This document shows, in pieces, positions 44,762 to 51,651 of a DNA stretch of 51,651 nucleotides (position 1 is its first letter; every line of letters starts with the position of its first letter). The position numbers were made by a program, and so were the translations under genes. A model generated the notes under the pieces. The model was not told the DNA's origin and did not search any database. It saw nothing but the letters and a program-made list of their open reading frames with translations. Where the stretch lies: assembly GCF_013030945.1 (NCBI RefSeq), contig NZ_JABBXF010000019.1:1-51651 (forward strand). The letters run 5' to 3'. Origin of the DNA: Streptomyces morookaense (GTDB taxonomy: Bacteria; Actinomycetota; Actinomycetes; Streptomycetales; Streptomycetaceae).

Positions 44762-46393
44762 ATGCGCGGTGCCAAGAGCGCCAAGTGGGCGGCGTGCGCA
44801 ATAGTCGTGGCGATGGCTGCGACTGCCTGCGGCGGAAACAAGAGCGACGGGGCGTCCGGTGACCCGGATGCCAAGGGCATCTTCACCTATCAGTCGACGG
44901 AGCCGCAGAACCCGCTGCAGCCGGCCAACGGCAACGAGGTCGGCGGCGGTCGCATCCTCAAGAGCATCTTCCGGGGCCTGACGCAGTTCGCGCCCAAGGA
45001 CGGGTCGCTGAAGATGGCCGTGGCCGACAAGATCGAGACCACGGACTCCCAGCACTTCACCGTCACGCTGAAGCCGGGCTGGACGTTCCAGAACGGCGAG
45101 CCGGTGACGGCCTCGTCCTTCGTCGACGCCTGGAACTGGGGCGCCAACACCAAGAACGCGCAGCTGAACAGCTCCTGGTTCGCCGACATCAAGGGCTACG
45201 ACGACGTCCACCCGGAGAAGGGCGACCCGACGGCCGACAAGATGTCGGGCCTCGTGGTCAAGGACGACAAGACCTTCACCGTCGAGCTCAAGCAGCCGGT
45301 CTCCTACTGGCAGTACAAGACGGGCTACCCGGCCCTCTCCCCGCTGCCGAAGGCGTTCTTCAAGGACCCCAAGGCGTTCGGCCAGAAGCCGATCGGCAAC
45401 GGCCCCTACCAGGTGGAGAAGTGGGACCACAACTCCCAGATCTCCCTGCGCTCGTGGGACGGTTACAAGGGCGACGACAAGCCGAAGAACGGCGGCGTCG
45501 ACTTCAAGTTCTACCTGAAGGGCGAGGCGGCCTACGCCGACCTGCAGTCCAACAACCTCGACGTGCTGGACATGGTCCCGCCGTCCAGCCTCACCAAGTA
45601 CAAGCAGGACCTCGGCGACCGCGCCGTGGACCAGCCGATGGCGACGATCCAGATGATCGGCTTCGCCATGTACAACAAGGACTGGGACGGCGTCGACAAG
45701 GCCAAGGTCCGCCAGGGCCTGTCCATGGCCATCGACCGCGACACCATCACCAAGACGGTGCTGCAGGGCTCCCGCAAGCCCGCCAACAGCTTCCTCACCC
45801 CGGGCATCCTCGGCTACGACCCGAATGCCAAGAACGACCTCCTGCAGTACAACCCGGACAAGGCCAAGCAGTTCATCAAGGACGGCGGCGGCGTCCCGGG
45901 CAACAAGATCACGATCCTCTACAACAGCGACGGCAACCACAAGCCGTGGGTGGACGCGGTCTGCAACTCCATCACCAAGACGGTCGGCGTCGCCTGCGAG
46001 GGCAACCCGAAGCCGGACTTCAAGACGTCGCGTGACCTGATCACCAGCAAGAAGCTGGGCGCCGGCGACATGTTCCGCACCGGCTGGCAGGCCGACTACC
46101 CGCACATCGCGAGCTTCCTCGCCGACGTGTACCGCACGGGTGCCGCCTCCAACGACTCCGGTTACAGCAGCAAGGAGTTCGACGACCTCGCGAACGAGGC
46201 CGACAAGGCCAAGTCGCCCGAGGAGTCGGCGAAGCTGTACCAGAAGGCCGAAGAGGTCCTCTTCAAGGACATGCCGCAGATCCCGCTGTGGAACTACGAG
46301 GAGAACGGCGGCTACTCCACGCACGTCAAGGACGTGACCTACGACTGGATCGGCGACCCGGTCTGGACCGACGTCCAGGTTCTCAAGAAGTAG
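44762..46393 (+). CDS. Oligopeptide-binding lipoprotein of the Opp/BldK-type transporter
   Basis: A 543-residue SBP_bac_5 lipoprotein. The signal peptide ends in the lipobox ATAC with Cys23, followed by GGNKSDGASGD. Family segments: EPQNPLQPANGNEVGGGRIL, PGWTFQNGEPVTASSFVDAW, KPIGNGPYQVEKWDHNSQIS, KVRQGLSMAIDRDTITKTVL and LFKDMPQIPLWNY. It captures oligopeptides outside the membrane and hands them to the downstream permeases. A perfect AGGAGG lies upstream. It resembles BldKB, but the gene order (binding protein first) differs from the bldK operon as I remember it, so I do not use that name. Confidence 0.93.
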   Translation: MRGAKSAKWAACAIVVAMAATACGGNKSDGASGDPDAKGIFTYQSTEPQNPLQPANGNEVGGGRILKSIFRGLTQFAPKDGSLKMAVADKIETTDSQHFTVTLKPGWTFQNGEPVTASSFVDAWNWGANTKNAQLNSSWFADIKGYDDVHPEKGDPTADKMSGLVVKDDKTFTVELKQPVSYWQYKTGYPALSPLPKAFFKDPKAFGQKPIGNGPYQVEKWDHNSQISLRSWDGYKGDDKPKNGGVDFKFYLKGEAAYADLQSNNLDVLDMVPPSSLTKYKQDLGDRAVDQPMATIQMIGFAMYNKDWDGVDKAKVRQGLSMAIDRDTITKTVLQGSRKPANSFLTPGILGYDPNAKNDLLQYNPDKAKQFIKDGGGVPGNKITILYNSDGNHKPWVDAVCNSITKTVGVACEGNPKPDFKTSRDLITSKKLGAGDMFRTGWQADYPHIASFLADVYRTGAASNDSGYSSKEFDDLANEADKAKSPEESAKLYQKAEEVLFKDMPQIPLWNYEENGGYSTHVKDVTYDWIGDPVWTDVQVLKK

Positions 46394-46520
46394 CTCACAC
46401 ACCGGCGTTCCGTCCCCGGCGCCCACCGCCGGGGACGGTTGAACCGGTCGCACGGCGGGCGGCCGGCGGGTTCCGGGAGGACCCTCCGGCCGCCGTCGTG
46501 CCGACCGCATTGGAGGCACG

Positions 46521-47447
46521 ATGGGGCGTTATATCCTGCGACGCCTGCTCCAGATGATCCCGGTGTTCATCGGCACCACTTTGATCATCTTCCTTGCGGT
46601 GTACGCCCTCCCGGGCGACCCCGTGAAGGCGCTCTTCGGCGACAAGGCCGCCGACCCGGCCACCGTGGCCCGGCTCAAGCACCAGTACGGACTCGACAAG
46701 TCCCTCATCGAGCAGTACTGGATGTACCTCAGCAACCTGTTCAAGGGCGACCTCGGCACGAGCTTCAGCCAGCGCGAGGTGTCCGACATCCTCGGGGACG
46801 CGATCCCCGTCACCATTCAGCTCGCGCTCGTGGCCTTCGTGCTGGAGGCCGTCTTCGGCATCGCCCTCGGCATGCTGACGGGCCTCAAGCGGGGCAAGAT
46901 CGTGGACCAGATCGTCCTCGTCCTGACCCTGCTGGTCATCTCGATCCCGATCTTTGTGATCGGCTATCTCGCGCAGGTCTACATCGGGACGAAGTGGGGC
47001 ATCGTCAATCCCACGGTCACGGACTCCAACGACATCACGCAGCTGATCCTCCCCGGCATCGTGCTCGGCTCGGTCTCGCTCGCGTACGTCTCCCGGCTCA
47101 CCCGCACCAGCGTGGTCGAGAACATCCGCTCCGACTACATCCGCACCGCGATCGCCAAGGGCCTGCCGCGCCGCCGCGTCGTCGGCGTGCACCTGATGCG
47201 CAACTCCCTCATCCCGGTGGTGACGTTCCTCGGGACCGACCTCGGCGCCCTGATGGGCGGCGCGATCGTCACCGAGGGCATCTTCAACGTCAAGGGCGTC
47301 GGCAACACGCTCTACAAGGCCATCACCGGGGCCGACGGCCCGCTGGTGGTCGGGACCGTGACCTTCCTGGTCGTCGTGTACCTGGTCGCGAGCCTCCTGG
47401 TCGACCTCCTCTACGCCGTTCTGGACCCGAGGATCCGCTATGCCTGA
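46521..47447 (+). CDS. Oligopeptide ABC transporter permease (DppB/OppB type)
   Basis: A 308-residue inner-membrane permease with six membrane segments. The N-terminus MGRYILRRLLQMIPVFIGTT and ALPGDPVKALFG are typical of the OppB family; the EAA loop for ATPase contact is YIRTAIAKGLPRRRVVGVHL. GGAGG lies five bases before the ATG. Overlaps the next permease gene by 8 bases. Confidence 0.95.
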   Translation: MGRYILRRLLQMIPVFIGTTLIIFLAVYALPGDPVKALFGDKAADPATVARLKHQYGLDKSLIEQYWMYLSNLFKGDLGTSFSQREVSDILGDAIPVTIQLALVAFVLEAVFGIALGMLTGLKRGKIVDQIVLVLTLLVISIPIFVIGYLAQVYIGTKWGIVNPTVTDSNDITQLILPGIVLGSVSLAYVSRLTRTSVVENIRSDYIRTAIAKGLPRRRVVGVHLMRNSLIPVVTFLGTDLGALMGGAIVTEGIFNVKGVGNTLYKAITGADGPLVVGTVTFLVVVYLVASLLVDLLYAVLDPRIRYA

Positions 47448-48393
47448 GCTGAACGACACCGCAACTGCCCGGGCAACCGCGACCGTTTCCCCCGCCGGCA
47501 CCGGGGACGTCACCCCGGAGAAGCCGAAGAAGGAAACCTCCAACAGCCTCTGGTCCAACGCCTGGCGGGACCTGCGCCGCCGGCCCGTCTTCATCGTCTC
47601 CGCGGTCATCATCCTGCTGCTGCTGGCCATTTCGGCCTTCCCCGGCTGGTTCACCGACGCGGACCCGAAGCCGGGCGACCTGACGCACTTCCTCCAGAAG
47701 CCCAACTTCAGCCACATCGGCGACGCGGACTGGTTCGGCTACGACGCCCAGGGCCGCAGCATCTACGCGCGTGTCATCTACGGCGCCCGCGCCTCGATCA
47801 TCGTCGGCGTCGTCACCACCGCGATCGTCACCGTGCTCGGCATGCTCATCGGCATGATCGCCGGCTACTTCGGCGGCTGGGTGGACGCGGTCCTCTCCCG
47901 GCTCACCGACATCTTCTCCGGCGTGCCGATCCTGCTCGGCTCCCTGGTCATCCTGCAGGCGTTCACCGGCCGTACGGCCTGGACCGTCTCGGCGGCCATC
48001 GGCGTCCTGGGCTGGACCCAGATCACCCGCGTCATGCGCGGTGCGGTGATCACCGTCAAGCAGGCGGACTACGTCCAGGCCGCCCGGGCCCTCGGCGCGG
48101 GCAGCGGCCGGATCCTGATGAAGCACGTCCTGCCCAACTCCCTCGCGCCGGTCATCGTCGTGGCGACCATCTCCCTCGGCATGTACATCTCGCTCGAGGC
48201 GACCCTGTCCTACCTCGGCATCGGCATCCAGAACGGCATCTCGTGGGGCGGCGACATCTCCGACGGCTCGGAGCAGATCCGCAACGCGCTGCACGTCCTG
48301 CTCTTCCCGGCAGGCTTCCTGAGCGTGACCGTGCTGGCGTTCATCATGCTCGGCGACGCGGTGCGCGACGCCCTCGACCCCAAGCTGCGCTGA
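47440..48393 (+). CDS. Oligopeptide ABC transporter permease (DppC/OppC type)
   Basis: A 317-residue permease. A hydrophilic N-terminal tail of about 45 residues precedes the OppC_N region (SLWSNAWRDLRRRPVFIVSA) and six membrane segments. The EAA motif is YVQAARALGAGSGRILMKHV, and the conserved C-terminus LEATLSYLGIGIQNGISWGG is present. Pairs with the upstream permease to form the channel. Confidence 0.95.
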   Translation: MPELNDTATARATATVSPAGTGDVTPEKPKKETSNSLWSNAWRDLRRRPVFIVSAVIILLLLAISAFPGWFTDADPKPGDLTHFLQKPNFSHIGDADWFGYDAQGRSIYARVIYGARASIIVGVVTTAIVTVLGMLIGMIAGYFGGWVDAVLSRLTDIFSGVPILLGSLVILQAFTGRTAWTVSAAIGVLGWTQITRVMRGAVITVKQADYVQAARALGAGSGRILMKHVLPNSLAPVIVVATISLGMYISLEATLSYLGIGIQNGISWGGDISDGSEQIRNALHVLLFPAGFLSVTVLAFIMLGDAVRDALDPKLR

Positions 48394-48404
48394 GGGAGAC
48401 GCAC

Positions 48405-49463
48405 GTGACCACCACCCCCACAGAGAAGACGGCGAACACCCCCGAGCAGTCGGGGAAGAAGGACGCCCCGCTCCTCGAAGTCCGCGATCTGCACGTGGAG
48501 TTCCACACCCGTGACGGCATCGCCAAGGCCGTCAACGGGGTCAACTACTCCGTGAACGCGGGCGAGACGCTCGCCGTGCTCGGCGAGTCCGGCTCCGGCA
48601 AGTCCGTGACGGCCCAGGCCGTCATGGGCATCCTCGACATGCCGCCGGGGGCGATCCCCAAGGGGGAGATCCTCTTCCGCGGCCAGGACATGCTCAAGAT
48701 GTCCCCCGAGGAGCGCCGGAAGATCCGCGGCGCCAAGATCGCGATGATCTTCCAGGACGCGCTGTCCGCCCTCAACCCCGTGCTCAGCGTGGGCTACCAG
48801 CTGGGCGAGATGTTCCGCGTCCACCAGGGCATGTCCAAGAAGGACGCCAAGGCCAAGGCCATCGAGCTGATGGACCGGGTCCGTATCCCGGCCGCGAAGG
48901 AGCGGGTGGACGACTACCCGCACCAGTTCTCGGGCGGTATGCGGCAGCGCATCATGATCGCGATGGCGCTGGCCCTGGAGCCGGACCTGATCATCGCGGA
49001 CGAGCCGACGACCGCCCTGGACGTCACCGTCCAGGCCCAGGTCATGGACCTGCTCGCCGAGCTGCAGCGCGAGTTCAACATGGGGCTCATCCTCATCACC
49101 CACGACCTCGGCGTCGTCGCGGACGTCGCCGACAAGATCGCGGTGATGTACGCGGGCCGGATCGTGGAGACGGCGCCCGTGCACGAGCTGTACAAGCGCC
49201 CCGCGCACCCCTACACCCGGGGTCTGCTGGACTCGATCCCGCGCCTGGACCAGAAGGGCCAGGAGCTCTACGCGATCAAGGGCCTGCCGCCCAACCTGCT
49301 GCGCATTCCCACCGGTTGCGCCTTCAACCCGCGCTGCCCCAAGGCCCAGGACATCTGCCGCTCGGAGACCCCCGCGCTGCACCAGGTGACCGAGCAGGAC
49401 GGCGCGGCCATGGCCGGACGCGGAAGCGCGTGCCACTTCTGGAAGGAGACGATCCATGGCTGA
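48405..49463 (+). CDS. Oligopeptide ABC transporter ATPase (DppD/OppD type)
   Basis: A 352-residue ATPase. Walker A is [15 protein letters not shown], the signature is [20 protein letters not shown], Walker B is [20 protein letters not shown] and the H-loop is [14 protein letters not shown]. The C-terminal oligo-peptide transporter domain has Cys in [20 protein letters not shown] at 48405 is chosen, with GGGAG six bases upstream; a longer frame reads into the permease. Overlaps the second ATPase by 8 bases. Confidence 0.95.
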   Translation: MTTTPTEKTANTPEQSGKKDAPLLEVRDLHVEFHTRDGIAKAVNGVNYSVNAGETLAVLGESGSGKSVTAQAVMGILDMPPGAIPKGEILFRGQDMLKMSPEERRKIRGAKIAMIFQDALSALNPVLSVGYQLGEMFRVHQGMSKKDAKAKAIELMDRVRIPAAKERVDDYPHQFSGGMRQRIMIAMALALEPDLIIADEPTTALDVTVQAQVMDLLAELQREFNMGLILITHDLGVVADVADKIAVMYAGRIVETAPVHELYKRPAHPYTRGLLDSIPRLDQKGQELYAIKGLPPNLLRIPTGCAFNPRCPKAQDICRSETPALHQVTEQDGAAMAGRGSACHFWKETIHG

Positions 49464-50586
49464 GACCGGCATGAAGGACGAGGCCCTCTCCGACGTCGTG
49501 GCCAGTGACGCCAGCACGACCGCCGAGGTGGAGGCCGTGCTCGACGCCCCGGTGGAGCGCGGCGAGCCGATCCTCCAGGTCCGCAACCTCGTCAAGCACT
49601 TCCCGCTGACGCAGGGCGTCCTGTTCAAGAAGCAGGTCGGCGCGGTCAAGGCCGTCGACGGGGTCTCCTTCGACCTCTACCAGGGCGAGACGCTCGGCAT
49701 CGTCGGCGAGTCCGGCTGCGGCAAGTCCACCGTCGCCAAGCTGCTGATGACCCTGGAGACGGCCACCTCCGGCGAGGTCTTCTACAAGGGCCAGGACATC
49801 ACCAAGCTGTCCGGGCGCGCCCTGAAGGCCGTGCGCCGCAACATCCAGATGGTCTTCCAGGACCCGTACACCTCGCTCAACCCCCGTATGACGGTGGGCG
49901 ACATCATCGGCGAGCCCTTCGACATCCACCCCGAGGTGGCCCCGAAGGGCGACCGCCGGCGGCGGGTCCAGGAGCTGCTGGACGTCGTGGGCCTCAACCC
50001 GGAGTACATCAACCGCTATCCGCACCAGTTCTCGGGCGGCCAGCGGCAGCGCATCGGCATCGCGCGCGGCCTGGCGCTCAACCCCGAGATCATCATCTGC
50101 GACGAGCCGGTGTCGGCCCTGGACGTGTCCGTCCAGGCCCAGGTCATCAACCTGATGGAGAAGCTGCAGGACGAGTTCAACCTGTCCTACGTCTTCATCG
50201 CGCACGACCTGTCGATCGTCCGGCACATCTCGGACCGCGTGGGCGTGATGTACCTCGGCAAGCTGGCCGAGATCGGCACGGACGCGGAGATCTACGACCA
50301 CCCGACGCACCCGTACACGCAGGCGCTGCTGTCGGCCGTCCCGGTCCCGGACCCGGAGGCGCGCGAGGGTCGCGAGCGGATCATCCTCACCGGTGACGTG
50401 CCGTCGCCGGCGAACCCGCCGTCGGGCTGCCGGTTCCGCACGCGGTGCTGGAAGGCGCAGGACAAGTGCGCGGAGGAGGTGCCGGTGCTGGCGGTGCCGG
50501 AGGTGTTCGCCGGCCGCAGCACGTTGGCGGCGCATGAGTCGGCCTGCCACTTCGCCGAGGAGAAGGACGTGGTGCACGCAGCCTGA
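49456..50586 (+). CDS. Oligopeptide ABC transporter ATPase (DppF/OppF type)
   Basis: A 376-residue ATPase. An unusual acidic ~35-residue N-terminal tail precedes [20 protein letters not shown]. Walker A is [15 protein letters not shown], the signature is [20 protein letters not shown], Walker B is [20 protein letters not shown], the H-loop is [16 protein letters not shown], and the C-terminal domain is [17 protein letters not shown]. It forms a heterodimer with the preceding ATPase to drive peptide import. Last gene of the operon, followed by the inverted repeat pair. Confidence 0.95.
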   Translation: MAETGMKDEALSDVVASDASTTAEVEAVLDAPVERGEPILQVRNLVKHFPLTQGVLFKKQVGAVKAVDGVSFDLYQGETLGIVGESGCGKSTVAKLLMTLETATSGEVFYKGQDITKLSGRALKAVRRNIQMVFQDPYTSLNPRMTVGDIIGEPFDIHPEVAPKGDRRRRVQELLDVVGLNPEYINRYPHQFSGGQRQRIGIARGLALNPEIIICDEPVSALDVSVQAQVINLMEKLQDEFNLSYVFIAHDLSIVRHISDRVGVMYLGKLAEIGTDAEIYDHPTHPYTQALLSAVPVPDPEAREGRERIILTGDVPSPANPPSGCRFRTRCWKAQDKCAEEVPVLAVPEVFAGRSTLAAHESACHFAEEKDVVHAA

Positions 50587-50589
50587 CGG

Positions 50590-50712
50590 GTGCGGCTCGT
50601 TCCCGGTTGCTCGCGCAGTTCCCCGCGCCCCTCACGGGGCGCGGGGATTTTGCGGTTCTGCGCCCCGTAAGGGGCGCGGGGAACTGCGCGACCAGCCACG
50701 ACGAGCCCGCAG
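50590..50712. repeat. Inverted pair of the dispersed repeat (copies D1 and D2), bidirectional terminator
   Basis: D1 (50590-50646, plus orientation) and D2 (50659-50712, minus orientation) face each other. Their arms 50612-50642 and 50660-50690 are complementary over 31 bases with one C/T difference, separated by 17 bases. Each half also has its own CGCCCCTYACGGGGCG hairpin. The structure lies between the convergent OppF-type and acyltransferase genes. Confidence 0.88.
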
Positions 50713-50714
50713 TT

Positions 50715-51651
50715 TCAGAGGCTCCTGATCTCCGCCGTGGCGCTCTTGAGCCAGCGGCTCAGCCTCGGGCCCAACGGGCGTTCCACCAGCCGGTGGAGGA
50801 CGTACGCGGCCAGCATCATGGCCACCGTCGTCCCCGCCACCAGCACCAGCGGCGGAGCCGTACGGCGGAGCGCAGCGATGATGGTCCAGCCGATGTTCTC
50901 GTGCAGCAGGTACAGCGGGTAGGTGAGGACGCCCGCCGTGGTCAGCCAGCGCCACTGGATGCGGTCGAAGGCGCCCAGCGCCAGCAGTGCCATGAAGGCG
51001 AAGGCCAGTGCCACGATCACCTGGGCCGGCCAGGCCGGGATGGGGCGGTGCGGCTCGGTCAGGTTGAAGCCGACGCGCTTGACGATCTGGTTCTCGGCGA
51101 GCAGGAACGAGACCAGCACGATGCCCGTGAGCACGGCGTTCGGCTTGTACCGGTACATCAGATAGAACGCGATGCCCGCCACGAAGTACGGCGAGAAGAG
51201 CGGCATGGCCCACATGTCGAGGAGCTGGCTCGGCGCCGTGTAGTCGACGATGCCGGCGACCGTCCAAAGGCAGCAGAAGATCACGCAGTTGCGGTAGCCC
51301 ACACCCCGGGCCACGACCGCGAGGGCGAAGAGGAGATAGAACTTCAGCTCGCAGAAGAGGGTCCAGTACACGCCGTCGACGTCCGGGATCCCCATGCCCC
51401 CTTGCAGCATGGTCAAGTTGATCGCGGCGTGCGTCCAGCTGTCCGTGCGGTGGAACAGCGGGACGACGGGCCAGAGGGTGATCACGGTGAACGTCACCGC
51501 CACCGCGACCCAATAGGCCGGGTACAGCCGGGAGATGCGGGAGACGAAGAAGTCGCCGACCGAGCGGCCCCAGCTGCTCATGCAGATGACGAAGCCGCTG
51601 ATGAGGAAGAAGACCTCGACGCCGGTCCAGCTGTACTGGGAGAACGTGTGG
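50715..51651 (-). CDS. Acyltransferase-3 family membrane protein (5' end beyond right edge)
   Basis: C-terminal ~312 residues of an integral membrane acyltransferase (OafA/acyltransferase-3 family), with about nine hydrophobic segments visible. The frame stays open to the window edge, and the first visible residues (HTFSQYSWTGVEVFFLISGF) are the family's conserved early motif, so perhaps 60-90 residues are missing. Other landmarks are FFVSRISRLYPAYWVAVAVT, YWTLFCELKFYLLFALAVVA and LTYPLYLLHENIGWTIIA. These enzymes O-acylate cell-surface sugars or secondary metabolites. The active-site His of the N-terminal RxxR/H region lies outside the window. Confidence 0.9.
   Translation of the reverse strand, partial: HTFSQYSWTGVEVFFLISGFVICMSSWGRSVGDFFVSRISRLYPAYWVAVAVTFTVITLWPVVPLFHRTDSWTHAAINLTMLQGGMGIPDVDGVYWTLFCELKFYLLFALAVVARGVGYRNCVIFCCLWTVAGIVDYTAPSQLLDMWAMPLFSPYFVAGIAFYLMYRYKPNAVLTGIVLVSFLLAENQIVKRVGFNLTEPHRPIPAWPAQVIVALAFAFMALLALGAFDRIQWRWLTTAGVLTYPLYLLHENIGWTIIAALRRTAPPLVLVAGTTVAMMLAAYVLHRLVERPLGPRLSRWLKSATAEIRSL

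Noticed and set aside
44762..50586. Naming the peptide transporter operon bldK
   Set aside because: Family resemblance to BldK is clear, but the gene order (binding protein first) matches a neighbouring paralogous operon as I remember it. Without a search the symbol would be a guess.

Overview
The window is chromosomal DNA of a Streptomyces, or a very close relative. GC content is very high with strong third-position G/C bias. GTG and TTG starts and leaderless promoters are common. It carries a WhiB-family regulator, a PAS-GAF-PP2C-HATPase phosphatase, a polyphosphate glucokinase and a mycobacterial-type three-subunit succinate dehydrogenase. The gene order of the core part resembles, from memory, the SCO504x-SCO512x part of S. 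coelicolor; no search was run.

Left part (1-12.5 kb): an unidentified partial gene, a SAM methyltransferase, a FomD-like DUF402 protein, class II fumarase (fumC), a secreted SGNH esterase with a ricin-type lectin tail, class I fumarase, a DUF1707 protein, a WhiB-like protein (probably wblI), glpX, a DUF4245 membrane protein, a malonic-semialdehyde-reductase-type nitroreductase, and xseB/xseA. Two unrelated fumarases lie 1.8 kb apart.

Middle part (12.6-34.8 kb): two APC permeases, ispH, ppgK overlapping tail-to-tail with a DUF6542 protein, ychF, a GntR/UTRA regulator, a SPOR-domain miniprotein, a NUDIX hydrolase, a stand-alone anti-sigma-type ATPase followed by a large SpoIIE-type phosphatase, a TPM-domain protein, the sdh operon, a peptide-binding lipoprotein and typA.

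Accessory part (34.9-44.4 kb): between typA and an oligopeptide ABC operon sits a compact, apparently co-transcribed cassette that looks like an uncharacterised biosynthetic cluster. A LuxR-type regulator is divergent from a 52-residue secreted-looking peptide. Downstream run a 5-aminolevulinate-synthase-like alpha-oxoamine synthase with a Thr-to-Ser change at the amino-acid-specificity position, a TTG-started TauD-type dioxygenase, a KAS III-like enzyme with a Cys-His-His instead of Cys-His-Asn active site, an ATP-grasp ligase, an MFS exporter, an oligopeptide-binding protein with no lipobox, and an MDR oxidoreductase. A 17-bp perfect terminator hairpin closes it. A plausible product is an amide- or peptide-linked alpha-aminoketone, and the regulator, peptide and binding protein could form a peptide-signalling loop. 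Both are inferences.

Right part (44.4-51.65 kb): a complete oligopeptide ABC operon (binding lipoprotein, two permeases, two ATPases) of the Opp/BldK type, a striking inverted pair of a dispersed Streptomyces repeat, and a partial acyltransferase-3 gene running off the right edge. That repeat family occurs in at least five copies, always at gene ends, and in one case supplies a gene's stop codon. No rRNA, tRNA, CRISPR array, insertion sequence or prophage gene was seen.
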